64,000 nucleotides of DNA from Chloroflexota bacterium (GCA_016861025.1 BOKO01000028.1:1-64000); one strand, 5' to 3'; shown: positions 43,442 to 52,528, counted from the first letter of the stretch. A program made the numbers and translations. Notes: generated by a model from the sequence alone, not told the origin.

Positions 43442-43723
43442 TCAGATGCGCATCAGCGTGGCCCGGCACTCCGAGCCGTCGCCGATGGCCCGCACTTCCC
43501 GGACCTGGTAGGTTTCGCCGCCGATGACCAGTTCCTCGCCGCGATTGAGCACCAGGGCGTCGGCGGGGAAACGGATCGCGTAGTCGGACGAGAGCCCCAG
43601 GCCATCGAGCACCTCCACGTCGGGCGCACGGAAGTCCACCAGCACCTCCGTGCCTCCGACCGTGGCCGGCGTCAGCAGACCGGCACGGCCGGCTGCTGCA
43701 TACAGGTCAGTCAGGGACGTCAT
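43442..43723 (-). CDS. Head-tail connector protein
   Basis: A 93-aa beta-rich protein (ADALVLNRGEELVIGGETYQ; VREVRAIGDGSECRATL) between the capsid and tail terminator genes, the normal place of an FII-like joining protein. The ATG at 43723 overlaps the capsid stop. Sequence similarity to a named family is not certain. Confidence 0.6.
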   Translation of the reverse strand: MTSLTDLYAAAGRAGLLTPATVGGTEVLVDFRAPDVEVLDGLGLSSDYAIRFPADALVLNRGEELVIGGETYQVREVRAIGDGSECRATLMRI

Positions 43724-44727
43724 CACGACATCGTCAGCTTGACCAGCACGCCGGGGCGATGGCACATCGGCAGCGGGTTGGACTGCGTGTGCAGATCGGT
43801 GCCGCGCTCGAACTTGCGCGAGTCCTGCTTGGCGTAGAGCGGCTGGCCGAGGGTATTGACGGTCTCGTTGAAGTCCGCCGGGGCCACGTAGGTACCGAAT
43901 GTGTCGATCGTGCCGACGGGGAAGGCATGGGCTTCGCCGGCCGCGATGAAGCGGCGTGTGGCGCCATTGCCATCGGTCGCCTGACCGCGATACTCCTCGA
44001 ACACGAGGCCGCCGAAGGTGAAGCCGGCACGGACATCGTCACGCAGGATTGCGCCCTGCTGGAAGTTCTCGTAGGCCTTCTCGACCTTCGGGTGGGCGAT
44101 CAGCTTCTCGAAGAACTCGGGCGAACACAGGCAGCGCACACCGGTCATGAACTCTCCGCGCAGGTTCTCCTCGATATGCGCCAGGGTATCAACGCATTTC
44201 TGGCGGACGTTGGTGCTGTCCGTAGCCAACGCGAAGTTGATCGCCTTCGGCGCGATACCGAACTCGTCGTAGAGGTTGTAGAGCGTCGAGCCGTCAGCAT
44301 CGAGAATGATGCCCTTCAAGGCACCCATGCGCAGATGTTCCAGCGTGATGGCGTGCTTGTTGCGCATCGTCTCCAGATGGCGGGCCATGACGCCGGCCAC
44401 GGTCTCCAGTTCGGTTTCCGATCCGAAGGCGCGCAGCCCCTGGACTTCCTCGGGCAACACCACGTCGTCGTGCGGGATGTGGGGCACGACGAAGGAGCGC
44501 ATCTTGCGCTTGTCACGCTGACCCACCGTGCCGGGACTGCCCACCGGCAAGGTCGGCAGCAGGTTCAGCACGCCGTTCTTCTCCTCGATGAGGATCTGGC
44601 GGAAGCGCACCGGCTTGACCGGGAACAGGTTGAGTGACTCCAGCCGGCCGTAGCGGTTCGGCAGGAGGTTGATGGCGGCCGTAAGGTTGGCCATCGAGAA
44701 GGCAGGATTCGAGAACGGGTTCTGCAT
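43723..44727 (-). CDS. Major capsid protein, lambda E family
   Basis: The 334-aa protein has hallmarks of the lambda gpE-type HK97-fold capsid: LTAAINLLPNRYGRLESLNL, a central DDVVLPEEVQGLRAFGSE and an E-type C-terminus (TDLHTQSNPLPMCHRPGVLV). It follows the decoration protein gene and lies downstream of the protease, as in lambda. Over 400 copies would build the shell. Confidence 0.92.
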   Translation of the reverse strand: MQNPFSNPAFSMANLTAAINLLPNRYGRLESLNLFPVKPVRFRQILIEEKNGVLNLLPTLPVGSPGTVGQRDKRKMRSFVVPHIPHDDVVLPEEVQGLRAFGSETELETVAGVMARHLETMRNKHAITLEHLRMGALKGIILDADGSTLYNLYDEFGIAPKAINFALATDSTNVRQKCVDTLAHIEENLRGEFMTGVRCLCSPEFFEKLIAHPKVEKAYENFQQGAILRDDVRAGFTFGGLVFEEYRGQATDGNGATRRFIAAGEAHAFPVGTIDTFGTYVAPADFNETVNTLGQPLYAKQDSRKFERGTDLHTQSNPLPMCHRPGVLVKLTMS

Positions 44728-44739
44728 GAGAGGACTCCT

Positions 44740-45117
44740 TTAAACAGCGTGGCGAACGAGTACGCCGGCCGCCTTGAGTTGGGCGATCGCAGCGGCTTTG
44801 TCCAGGGGGGCGATACCGGCCGGCCAGGTCAGGGCGTGATCGGCGACGACGGCATGTCGGGCAATCAGAATCCCGTCCTCGCGATCGATCAGGGTGGCGT
44901 CGACCGAGGTGGCGAGAACGCCGACGGCGACTTCGGTGCCATCCGTGGCGGCCGGATCGATCTGCTTGACCTTGGCCGTGGTGGCGTCGATGCCAACCAC
45001 CGTGCCAAGCACGAGGTTCTGGCCGGCGGCGACCGTGACTTGGTCACGGGAATAGAGGTTGGGCGCTTCGTACTTGAGCAGATCGCCCAGATTGAGACCT
45101 TCGGTAATGACGGGCAT
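44740..45117 (-). CDS. Head decoration protein, lambda D family
   Basis: This 125-aa protein belongs to the HDPD family (NLVLGTVVGIDATTAKVKQI; EVAVGVLATSVDAT; AALDKAAAI-type C-terminus). Trimers of gpD bind the three-fold axes of expanded capsids and stabilise packaged DNA. It lies between the protease/scaffold and capsid genes, as in lambda. Confidence 0.88.
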   Translation of the reverse strand: MPVITEGLNLGDLLKYEAPNLYSRDQVTVAAGQNLVLGTVVGIDATTAKVKQIDPAATDGTEVAVGVLATSVDATLIDREDGILIARHAVVADHALTWPAGIAPLDKAAAIAQLKAAGVLVRHAV

Positions 45118-45120
45118 GGC

Positions 45121-45477
45121 TTACTCCTTTCCGGTGAGTTTCTTGACGGCCGCCATCAGGGGATTGGCGGCAGACTGGGGTTGCTGAGGGGCCGAGGCAT
45201 CCGGTGCGATCGTCGAGCGGATTTCCGGGCTGTCGGCACGGGAGGCCAGCAGCGCCTTGCGCACCTGGGCTTCGGAAACACCTTCGGCGAGGAAAGCAGC
45301 GGTCAGTTCGGGATGTCCCGCGAGTTGGCACAGTTCGGCGATGGCGACCGCATCGGCACGACTGGCGTCGGTGGTCGCGGGGGTTGCTTCGTCGGCGACC
45401 GGCTTGTCCGCGTCGGGAGCGGCTGAAGGCACCGGCTCATCCGTCAGGGGTTGATCGACAGGGTCAGTCAAGGGCAT
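45121..45477 (-). CDS. Possible nested scaffolding protein (Nu3-like)
   Basis: Within the 3' third of the protease gene, ATG at 45475-45477 is preceded by GGAG nine bases upstream and opens an in-frame 118-aa product (MPLTDPVDQPLTDEPVPS...). It is acidic and Pro/Ala-rich, ending in helical LMAAVKKLTGKE. Lambda Nu3 scaffold is made from exactly such an internal start in gene C. The independent start is inferred. Confidence 0.5.
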   Translation of the reverse strand: MPLTDPVDQPLTDEPVPSAAPDADKPVADEATPATTDASRADAVAIAELCQLAGHPELTAAFLAEGVSEAQVRKALLASRADSPEIRSTIAPDASAPQQPQSAANPLMAAVKKLTGKE

Positions 45478-46380
45478 GGTGGAGTTCTCCATAAGCGTTG
45501 AGGGAGTTGCGGCTGAAAGGCGCGTGGAATCGGACATCGTGTGGCCGCGCGCCCGGCGAGCCACCAGAAAGCTGCTGAACTCGGCGAGCACGGCATCGAG
45601 ACTGCCGACGGCATCGGCCAGTCCTGCGGTCACGGCGTCCATGCCGAAATAGATGCCGGCCTCGGTGGCCCGCACCGCATCGGCATCGAGCTTGCGCATC
45701 GCCGCGACGTGATCGACGAACATGGAGTACAGGCGATCGACTTCCGCCTGCAGGCGGGCATGGGCCTCGGGGCCAAGTTTCTCGTGCGGAGAGAAGTCGT
45801 TCTTGTGATCCCCGGCGGTAACAGGCGTGTAGCGATAGCCCTGCTGGGCATCCCGGGCTGTCTGGTCGACATGCATGGCGATCACGCCGATGGAACCGAC
45901 GCCGCCCGTCCGGCTGACCAAGAGTCGCGAGGCAGCACAGCCAATCGCATAGGCCGCCGAGAAGGCTGAATCTGCAGCGACGGCCCAGACGGGCTTCACG
46001 GCATCGGCGGCACGGATCCGCTCACCGAGTTCGAACACGCCGCCTGCTTCGCCACCGGGTGAATCGATGTCGAGCACGATGCCCTCGACCGACGGATCGG
46101 CAATGGCTGAATCGAGCATGCCGGCAATCTCGGCGTAGGACGTGAAGCCGGAGGCCGGGTCCAGGCCAACCGTGCGACGGACCAGCGAACCGACCACAGG
46201 AATGACGGCAATACCCACCGGCGCATCGATCGTTGGCCGCTTCGAGACCAGCGGTGCGGCCAGATCTGATTCCGGCCAGTTCACCCGTTCTCCGAGCACG
46301 GAGAGGATCACATCCAGCTTGGCACGGGCGAGCAGAAGCGGCGTCCCGTAGAGACGGGACGCAAGATGAGGCAGATTCAT
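45121..46380 (-). CDS. S49-family head maturation protease with scaffold tail
   Basis: The 419-aa protein has an S49/SppA-like peptidase domain. IPVVGSLVRR, VLDIDSPGGEAGG and SRTGGVGSIGVIAMHVDQ contain the oxyanion loop and the nucleophile Ser, with a general-base Lys expected further on (DHKNDFSPHEKLG). After residue 285 a Pro/Ala/Asp-rich segment resembles a scaffolding domain. The start at 46380 lies just after the portal stop; an upstream frame runs into the portal gene. It cleaves scaffold and portal parts during head maturation, as lambda gpC does. Confidence 0.87.
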   Translation of the reverse strand: MNLPHLASRLYGTPLLLARAKLDVILSVLGERVNWPESDLAAPLVSKRPTIDAPVGIAVIPVVGSLVRRTVGLDPASGFTSYAEIAGMLDSAIADPSVEGIVLDIDSPGGEAGGVFELGERIRAADAVKPVWAVAADSAFSAAYAIGCAASRLLVSRTGGVGSIGVIAMHVDQTARDAQQGYRYTPVTAGDHKNDFSPHEKLGPEAHARLQAEVDRLYSMFVDHVAAMRKLDADAVRATEAGIYFGMDAVTAGLADAVGSLDAVLAEFSSFLVARRARGHTMSDSTRLSAATPSTLMENSTMPLTDPVDQPLTDEPVPSAAPDADKPVADEATPATTDASRADAVAIAELCQLAGHPELTAAFLAEGVSEAQVRKALLASRADSPEIRSTIAPDASAPQQPQSAANPLMAAVKKLTGKE

Positions 46381-46381
46381 G

Positions 46382-47884
46382 TCAGGGGTTCTCCGGGTTG
46401 TCGGGAGAGACAGGGACTGCTTGCGTAGTCCCCAGGTCGTGGCGGGGATCGGACTCGAACACGAGGCCGAGGGCATCCGCCCGGGCGTTATCCGCTGCAA
46501 TCTCGCGATCGACATCCTCGGCGTCGTAGCCAAACGACGAGATCGCCTCGGAACGCGACAGCAGGCCGGCGCGCATGGCAGTGAGCATGGCGTTGAACTC
46601 CTTCTGCGGATCCACCCACTGCCATCCTTGTGGAATCCACTTCACCGCCAGGTACGCGCGCCGCTGGGCCTGGTCGCCCCTGGCATAGCCTGGCAGCGAC
46701 AGTGATCCCTCGAGCACAGCCTGTTCAATGAAGACCTGCCAAATCGGCCGGCACAGCTGATGGACGATCACGCCGTGCTGGAGCGCTTCGCAGCGGCGGC
46801 GGAACTCGAGGAGTCCGGCCCGGATCGATGAGTAATTGACCTGGGTGAGATCCCCGGTCAGTTGCTCGTAGGTCACGCCCATAGCGGCGGCGACTGCCCG
46901 GAACTGCATGCGCAGGAACTCGGCGTAGCTCGCGCCAACATCGGCCGGCTGGGAGAACTTCACGTCCTCACCAGGTTCCAGGATCTGCAAGGTACCTGGT
47001 TCCAGCCCGGCCAGCGCCACGCCGTTGGGATCGGCCGAGCCTTCGCCCATCAGGTTGTCTTCGGGGGCCAGGCGGGTGATGAAACCGGCGAACATGGCGG
47101 CGGTTTTTTTACGGACCAGTTCGGCATCGTCGTACTGGTCGAGTTCGTTGAGCTTGACCAGGGCACGCGCCAACCACGGTTCACCCCGGATCTGGCCCGG
47201 ACGCAGCGGCCGGAATAGATGCAGGATTTCGCTGGCATCGATTCGCGCGGTTTCCATGCCGCCCGCAGTTATCCCATTTGCGGACATCGGGGCCAGGGCA
47301 CCATCCTCGGGATGGGTGCGATAGAGGTGATAGGCCACGCGCCGTCCGAGGCGATCGAACTCGATCCCAGCGCGGATCACGTTGCCGTTCTCCGCCGTGG
47401 TGTTGAGGGTCACCGGCAGATGCTCGGGCTCCAGCACCTGCAATTGCAGCGCCACGGCCAGACCATCCTCCTTCCGGCGGTAGCGGATGCGGATCAGCGC
47501 TTCGCCACCTTCGAGCATGGCGCGACAGGCCAGCGCCTGCAGCCCGTAGAAGTCGGTCAGGCCGGCCGCATCGGCATCCAGGGTCCAGTCGCGCCACAAG
47601 GCCTGGATCCGCTCGCGGATTGTCGGGTCCGTGACCAGTGACTGCGGCTTGATACCGGTGCCGATGGCATTGGCGACATAGGATTCCAGGGCGGCGTTGG
47701 CCCAGGCGTTGCGCCGCACCAGATCGCGGCTCTTGGTGCGCAGTTCTGTCTGGGTTGCCGTCATCGCCGCGACGGCACCCGGATTGCTCGGCAGCCAGGC
47801 AAACGAACGCCGACCGGCACCTGCGGCCTCGTGCAGCGGGTTGCTGCCGAACATGCGGCGCGAGATTCGTTTGAGCCAGCCCAT
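46382..47884 (-). CDS. Portal protein, lambda B family
   Basis: The 500-aa protein matches lambda-type portals: an N-terminal RDLVRRNAWANAALESYVAN, a central KKTAAMFAGFITR and the conserved GVTYEQLTGDLTQVNYSSIR, then WIPQGWQWVDPQKEFNAML. Twelve copies would form the DNA entry ring at the capsid vertex. It lies between gpW and the protease, in lambda order. Confidence 0.92.
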   Translation of the reverse strand: MGWLKRISRRMFGSNPLHEAAGAGRRSFAWLPSNPGAVAAMTATQTELRTKSRDLVRRNAWANAALESYVANAIGTGIKPQSLVTDPTIRERIQALWRDWTLDADAAGLTDFYGLQALACRAMLEGGEALIRIRYRRKEDGLAVALQLQVLEPEHLPVTLNTTAENGNVIRAGIEFDRLGRRVAYHLYRTHPEDGALAPMSANGITAGGMETARIDASEILHLFRPLRPGQIRGEPWLARALVKLNELDQYDDAELVRKKTAAMFAGFITRLAPEDNLMGEGSADPNGVALAGLEPGTLQILEPGEDVKFSQPADVGASYAEFLRMQFRAVAAAMGVTYEQLTGDLTQVNYSSIRAGLLEFRRRCEALQHGVIVHQLCRPIWQVFIEQAVLEGSLSLPGYARGDQAQRRAYLAVKWIPQGWQWVDPQKEFNAMLTAMRAGLLSRSEAISSFGYDAEDVDREIAADNARADALGLVFESDPRHDLGTTQAVPVSPDNPENP

Positions 47885-48115
47885 TCAGAACCCCTTCGCC
47901 GTGGTGATGCGGATCTGCCGGGCGGCACGCGGTATCAGCCCGGTCGTGACGGCATCCTTATGCAACGCCACTTCGACCTCATGGATCGCCGCCGTAAGCT
48001 CATCGATCGAACGGTATTCGACGGTCTTGTCGCCGAAGGTCACGCGCTTCTCGCCCTTGGCCAGTGCGTCGCGCAGGGCCTGTAACTGGGCCTCGGTGTA
48101 GGTTGGCGTGCTCAC
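47885..48115 (-). CDS. Head-tail joining protein gpW
   Basis: The 76-aa product (YTEAQLQALRDALAKGEKRV; TFGDKTVEYRSIDELTAAI) is a clear gpW-family protein in length and sequence. gpW binds the portal after DNA packaging and allows tail attachment. Its stop abuts the portal start; its start overlaps the next gene upstream. Confidence 0.9.
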   Translation of the reverse strand: MSTPTYTEAQLQALRDALAKGEKRVTFGDKTVEYRSIDELTAAIHEVEVALHKDAVTTGLIPRAARQIRITTAKGF

Positions 48116-48504
48116 CGGAACACCACCAGGCTGACCTCGGGGGAGTCGGCCAACGACCCCGACGAGGACGTACAGACGATCTCCAGCCCGGCCTCCACCT
48201 TGTTGTCGGCGGTACCACGTGCAGCAGCGAAGCGAACGGTGCCACTGTTGGTGTTACTGCGTCCGGCGGCCACCCAGCAGTACCCCGTATCGGCCATCGC
48301 GGTCTCAAAAGCGATGCGGTATCGGCCAGTGGCCAGACGGGTCACGGACGCCACGTTGTGGGCGGCACGTACTTGCACCGACCCATTCGCGTAGCCGAAG
48401 TTGACCCAGGCACGCGCGAGTCCGGGGTGATCGGGACGGATCAGCCCCTTGATCTCGTTGCCGATGCGGCTGGCCAGCGCAGAGAGTTGCGATGCGAGGC
48501 TCAT
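48112..48504 (-). CDS. Small beta-rich structural protein
   Basis: This 130-aa protein (AHNVASVTRLATGRYRIAF; TGYCWVAAGRSNTNSGTVRF) resembles short fibre or decoration domains seen in phages. The N-terminus MSLASQLSALASRIGNEI parallels that of the adjacent gene. Its place between terminase and gpW is unusual for a fibre protein. It overlaps gpW by 4 bp. Confidence 0.55.
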   Translation of the reverse strand: MSLASQLSALASRIGNEIKGLIRPDHPGLARAWVNFGYANGSVQVRAAHNVASVTRLATGRYRIAFETAMADTGYCWVAAGRSNTNSGTVRFAAARGTADNKVEAGLEIVCTSSSGSLADSPEVSLVVFR

Positions 48505-48507
48505 GCC

Positions 48508-48999
48508 TTACACCAGGGCGGCTTCGAAGATCGCGACAAAATCCGTCGCGACGTCGCCAATATCAGTGGCAGCCACCGCACCGATGTTGGTCCTGGCCTG
48601 CTGCTGCTCCAGGACGGTGAGCGTCTGCGCAGCATCGAAGCGGACGCGCTTGTCGATAGCCGATGTCAGAGCGGCGATACCGGACTGATCGTTCTGCAAG
48701 GCCTGCTGGAGTTCCAGCAGCGTGTCGTAGGCCGGGTCGGCACCACCCAGGATGTCCGCCTTGAGGGCATCGAGCAAGGTGACCACCTTGTTCGACGAAT
48801 AGGTCGTCGTGGTCGACACCTGCAGGTCGTCGATCATGACCGCCGTGACAATCGCGGCCTTGAGTTCGTTGATGGCGGCGACGAGACTCGACTTGTCTGT
48901 CGTGGTCAGTGCCGTCAGGGTGCCGGTGCGGCCTTTGACGGTATTGAATTCCTCGGCAACGCGGAGGACGAAGCTATTGAGTTGGGTTTGCAAGCTCAT
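48508..48999 (-). CDS. Fibre-like helical protein
   Basis: A 163-aa protein (MSLQTQLNSFVLRVAEEFNT; LVAAINELKAAIVTAVMIDD) whose first 60 residues resemble the attachment segments of phage tail fibres (TLTALTTTDKSSLVAAINEL). The C-terminal QQQARTNIGAVAA is a common fibre repeat signature. It sits directly after the terminase large subunit gene and pairs with the next small gene. It may form a head fibre. Confidence 0.55.
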   Translation of the reverse strand: MSLQTQLNSFVLRVAEEFNTVKGRTGTLTALTTTDKSSLVAAINELKAAIVTAVMIDDLQVSTTTTYSSNKVVTLLDALKADILGGADPAYDTLLELQQALQNDQSGIAALTSAIDKRVRFDAAQTLTVLEQQQARTNIGAVAATDIGDVATDFVAIFEAALV

Positions 49000-49011
49000 G
49001 AGTTACTCCAG

Positions 49012-50985
49012 TTATGTCAGCCAACGGCTGCGGATCAATTGACGGCCGGGTTTGCGGACGCCAGAAACAGCGAGGCCACCGCTATGGGTGGCCTCGATAT
49101 CGGGTACATCGGACGAATCAGGGGGATCGGAGGTGACCATCCCGAGTTGCTTTTCCAGTTCTCGCCAGTGGCGATCCTCGAAGCGATCAAGGCCGGAGGC
49201 TGCGGCAGCTGCCCGTGCATAGACGTAGCAGTCCAGCGCCTCATTGCGCTCCCGCATCTTCTGCCACTCGCGAATCGCGAAGCCGTTTCGGTCACGCCGT
49301 GTCACCAGCTGCTCGGCACACAATTGCTGCATGTACTCGGCATCGACCTTGGGCAGATGCACGAAGCCAGCCGGATAGCGAACCGTCACGCCGTCATCGG
49401 CAACTTCCGGGGACTTGCGCAGGTTGTTGTAGAACTCCAGCTTGGCAATGCCGCCGGCCACCGAGAAAACCTTGATGCCCCGGCGCAGTTTCTTGCCGCC
49501 AGACGTGGCATCGACAGCTGTCGGCGTGCCAACCAGGGCCGCACCCCGTGCCACTCCCTTGACCGCCATCAGCCGGGAGTCGCGAACCTGGCGGACGAAG
49601 GCATAGGCTTCCTGCGTGGCGAAGCCGGTATCGAGTGCAAGTCGTGCCAATGGCATCTGGCAGCCGGTCTCATGGGTCCAGGTCTCGCGCATAACAGCGG
49701 CCAGTGATTGCCACACTTCGTTCCGGGCCGTGTCACCCATCAGCACGCGATGCTCGACGAGCCAGGATTCCTTGCCGCGTCCGAAGGCCCAGACCGAAAC
49801 TTCGATGCGGTCCTTCTGTACGTCGGCACCGGCGGTGAGCAGCAATCCGCCTACCGGCACCGTACCGATGCGATAGTCCTCGCGGCGTTCCAAGAGCCGC
49901 TGCCAGTCTGGCGCTTCGCCTTCCTCGACCCAGGTCTCCCCGAGTTCGGTGTTCTTGAAGGTCTTGATCTCGGCCGACGATCCGGATTCCTTGCTGATGG
50001 AACGCTCCCAGGCAATCGCGATGTCTTTCCAACTGCGCCAGCCGATCGGGCTGTACAGCGACGACAGGTGAAACCCCGCAGTGCGGTTGCTTCCCTCGGC
50101 CATCGCGCGCCACTCGCCGTGCTCAAGCATCCAGGTCTTGTGATGCTCCGGGATCGGCACCTCGCAGGACTCGCAGACGTAGGCCGCCGTTTCCGGGTTG
50201 GTGCCGTTCTCGCCACGCTCCCAGCGCAGTTGCTCGAAGCGCAGCCATTGCCGATGACCGCAGTGCGGGCACGGCACGAAGAAGCGGCGCTGGTCTGAGG
50301 CTTCGTACTCCAGTTCAATGGTGCTGACGCCGGCAATCGTCGGTGTCGACACGATGAAAATCTTGCGGCGGGCGAAGGTGCGCGTGCGGGCCTCAGCCAG
50401 TGCCACGGCATTACCCTCGCCATCGACGTCCAGCGGATAACCATCGACCTCATCGAGAAAGAGGTACCGTACCGGCATCGAGCGCAGGCCGACGGCGCTG
50501 TTGGCGCCGGTCATTACCAGCACGCCGCCTCGGAATTCCTTGGCCAGGATGGTGTTGCCAGAATCACGGCTTCGGGCCGGGGCAATCAGTTCCTTGAGGA
50601 TCGGCGACTCCTCGATCAGCGGGTCGATCCGCTGCTTAGAGTTGCGCTTAGCCATTTCCACGGTCGGCCACACCGCCATCATCGGACCGGGCGCGTGGTG
50701 AATCACGTAGCCGATCCAGTTCGATCCCATCTCGGTCGCGCCCAACTGGGCGGCTTTCATGAACACCACCCGCTCGACCGTCGAGGTTGGCGACAGGCAA
50801 TCCATGATCTCTTTCAGATATGGCGTGCGGCTGGTCCGCCACCGCCCCGGTTCTGACGAGGCCTTGGAGGACAGCATGCGATGCCGGTCCGACCATTCCG
50901 ATACCGACAGCAGCGGATCCGGGACAAGCCCCTCCCGCCAGGCACGTTCGATGTCGAGCGCGCCTTCGTACTCTTCCAGTTCCAT
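49012..50985 (-). CDS. Terminase large subunit, GpA family
   Basis: The 657-aa protein is a lambda GpA-type packaging motor. KAAQLGATEM near residue 76 is the ATPase P-loop region, VRYLFLDEVDGYP near 173 the Walker B motif, and CPHCGH...CESCE (about 240-275) a zinc ribbon. The C-terminal nuclease domain contains LLTAGADVQKDRIEVSV and LALDTGFATQ, with Asp residues typical of the RNase H-like nuclease. GpA terminases cut at cos sites. It overlaps the small subunit gene by one base. Confidence 0.92.
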   Translation of the reverse strand: MELEEYEGALDIERAWREGLVPDPLLSVSEWSDRHRMLSSKASSEPGRWRTSRTPYLKEIMDCLSPTSTVERVVFMKAAQLGATEMGSNWIGYVIHHAPGPMMAVWPTVEMAKRNSKQRIDPLIEESPILKELIAPARSRDSGNTILAKEFRGGVLVMTGANSAVGLRSMPVRYLFLDEVDGYPLDVDGEGNAVALAEARTRTFARRKIFIVSTPTIAGVSTIELEYEASDQRRFFVPCPHCGHRQWLRFEQLRWERGENGTNPETAAYVCESCEVPIPEHHKTWMLEHGEWRAMAEGSNRTAGFHLSSLYSPIGWRSWKDIAIAWERSISKESGSSAEIKTFKNTELGETWVEEGEAPDWQRLLERREDYRIGTVPVGGLLLTAGADVQKDRIEVSVWAFGRGKESWLVEHRVLMGDTARNEVWQSLAAVMRETWTHETGCQMPLARLALDTGFATQEAYAFVRQVRDSRLMAVKGVARGAALVGTPTAVDATSGGKKLRRGIKVFSVAGGIAKLEFYNNLRKSPEVADDGVTVRYPAGFVHLPKVDAEYMQQLCAEQLVTRRDRNGFAIREWQKMRERNEALDCYVYARAAAAASGLDRFEDRHWRELEKQLGMVTSDPPDSSDVPDIEATHSGGLAVSGVRKPGRQLIRSRWLT

Positions 50986-51533
50986 CAGTCCACCCGGGCC
51001 CGCAGTTCGCCAAGTTCGATCAGGTGATCGCGCACGGCGGATTCGAGGGCCACGTGCAGTTCGTGGGTGTCGATCTCCAGCTTGGCGGCCATCTGCGCGG
51101 AGATGCGCGCCGGCCAGTTGAGCCAGGCATCACGCTCCGTGCGCGCCAGCCGGAAGACATGGGCAATAGCCTGGGCCCGGTCGACCAGATCTCCCTTGAG
51201 TTGGGCCAGGCGCACCTTGTTGGTCTGCGCCTTGACTACTTCATTCACCGTCCTGGCCTGCAGCAGCGAGGTGCCGCCGGTCGAGAGAACGGGTGCGGCT
51301 GGCTCTGATGGCTCGATCGTCCGTGCGCGAGGCGGCTCGACCACAGATGACGAAGCCTTGGCCGGGTTCGGCTTTCGAGCACTCACTGTGTTTTGTGCCC
51401 ACTCAAGGTCGGCCCGGTTCGGCTCGATCGTGCCATCCGGCTCGGGCGTAATGCGTCCGCTATCGATCGCCTTCTTAACTGCCACGTGAGAGACGCCGCG
51501 ATGCCGGGCGTAGGCGCGTATCGACAGACCCAT
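50985..51533 (-). CDS. Terminase small subunit-like DNA-binding protein
   Basis: This 182-aa protein has an N-terminal helix-turn-helix (LSIRAYARHRGVSHVAVKKA), a Pro/Ala linker and a C-terminal helical part (VRLAQLKGDLVDRAQAIAHV) like Nu1-type small terminases (annotated elsewhere as elements of external origin). It would bind the packaging site and recruit the large subunit encoded immediately downstream. The divergent plus-strand gene begins 112 bp away. Confidence 0.8.
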   Translation of the reverse strand: MGLSIRAYARHRGVSHVAVKKAIDSGRITPEPDGTIEPNRADLEWAQNTVSARKPNPAKASSSVVEPPRARTIEPSEPAAPVLSTGGTSLLQARTVNEVVKAQTNKVRLAQLKGDLVDRAQAIAHVFRLARTERDAWLNWPARISAQMAAKLEIDTHELHVALESAVRDHLIELGELRARVD

Positions 51534-51580
51534 GATCTACATCAAGCCCATCGCAGATGTTCTCCAACGTTGCGATTCAG

Positions 51581-51614
51581 AGCTTGGCTTTCCTCCAGAA
51601 CAGCGCGTTCATGC
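51581..51614 (+). repeat. Upstream element copy 1 (cargo genes)
   Basis: AGCTTGGCTT (51581-51590) followed by ACAGCGCGTTCATGC (51600-51614). It lies about 30 bases before the ATG of the first plus-strand cargo gene; a GATTCA occurs just upstream. It is the most diverged of three copies, the centre being different. Confidence 0.7.
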
Positions 51615-51645
51615 AATCACCATCACCACACGCGAGGAGCAGAGC

Positions 51646-51894
51646 ATGAACAGCAAACAGACCATCGAGGCCAAAGTCATCGACACCAATCATCGCCTGC
51701 GCGGCTGGATGAACGTCGATGTCGAGTTTCACCAGAACCTGCCGATTGAGGTCATCCACGACGGTAAGACCTACACCTACACGGGCAAGGACGGCGTCTG
51801 GATGTCCACCGGCCGCGAGACGCGCGAGATGGCCACGATCGAGGACGCCCGGCTCTGGATCACCCTTGACGGACGCATCGTCCTCGAAGACTGA
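51646..51894 (+). CDS. Small plus-strand cargo protein 1
   Basis: An 82-aa soluble protein (TNHRLRGWMNVDVEFHQNLP; KTYTYTGKDGVWMSTGRET) of unknown function, with beta-rich character. GAGGAG precedes the ATG at 51646; the longer frame from 51532 runs across the upstream repeat element and is rejected. It opens a run of four plus-strand genes set against the minus-strand phage operons. Confidence 0.65.
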   Translation: MNSKQTIEAKVIDTNHRLRGWMNVDVEFHQNLPIEVIHDGKTYTYTGKDGVWMSTGRETREMATIEDARLWITLDGRIVLED

Positions 51895-51920
51895 ACTTCA
51901 CCCACCACCAGGAGATCACC

Positions 51921-52475
51921 ATGACCACCCGCATTACACTCAGCACGACCCAGTACGACATCCTCGAACACGCCATCGACCAGACCAATGGCCAGATCGT
52001 CTGGTTTCCCGAGAATGTAAAGGGCGGTGCCCGGCACAAGGTCATCCAGGGCCTGTTCAACAAGGCCCTGATCACCCGCGACGGCCAGGACAACTACTTC
52101 GTCGCCGCCGAGGGTTACGACGCCCTTGGGCGCGACCGGCCAACGTCTGCAACCCTTCACCCCGACCCCGAGGTTGAGGCCGCCGTGTCGGCCGCAGAGG
52201 CCAACTGGACGCAAGAGAAACAAGCCGCCGCCCAGCGACTGCTCAAGGTCGGCATCGAGGGCAAGCCCCGCACCCGCGAGAACAGCAAGCAGGCAATGGT
52301 GATCCAGATGCTGCAGCGTCCCGAGGGGGCCACCATCAGTCAGATCTGCGAAGCCACCGGTTGGCAGGCACACACGGTACGCGGCACCTTTGCCGGGGCG
52401 TTCAAAAAGAAACTCGGACTCAACCTTGCCTCCGAGAGGCCCGAAGGGAGCGAGCGCATCTACCGGATCGTCTGA
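51921..52475 (+). CDS. DUF3489 domain protein
   Basis: The 184-aa protein has a C-terminal DUF3489-like winged helix (SKQAMVIQMLQRPEGATISQ; ICEATGWQAHTVRGTFAGAF; KKKLGLNLASERPEGSERIY). DUF3489 proteins occur widely on phages and mobile elements and look like DNA-binding proteins. The N-terminal half (TTQYDILEHAIDQTNGQIVW) is a second small domain. It lies 26 bp after cargo gene 1 and is the only cargo gene without its own repeat element. Confidence 0.82.
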   Translation: MTTRITLSTTQYDILEHAIDQTNGQIVWFPENVKGGARHKVIQGLFNKALITRDGQDNYFVAAEGYDALGRDRPTSATLHPDPEVEAAVSAAEANWTQEKQAAAQRLLKVGIEGKPRTRENSKQAMVIQMLQRPEGATISQICEATGWQAHTVRGTFAGAFKKKLGLNLASERPEGSERIYRIV

Positions 52476-52528
52476 TCGAGACGGGGTGGCGACACTCGCC
52501 GCCGCCCCGAAGAAATGATTCAGAAAGC

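Noticed and set aside
48064..49707. Plus-strand 547-codon frame opposite terminase and neighbours
   Set aside because: Crosses several well-supported minus-strand genes and has no domain-like sequence.
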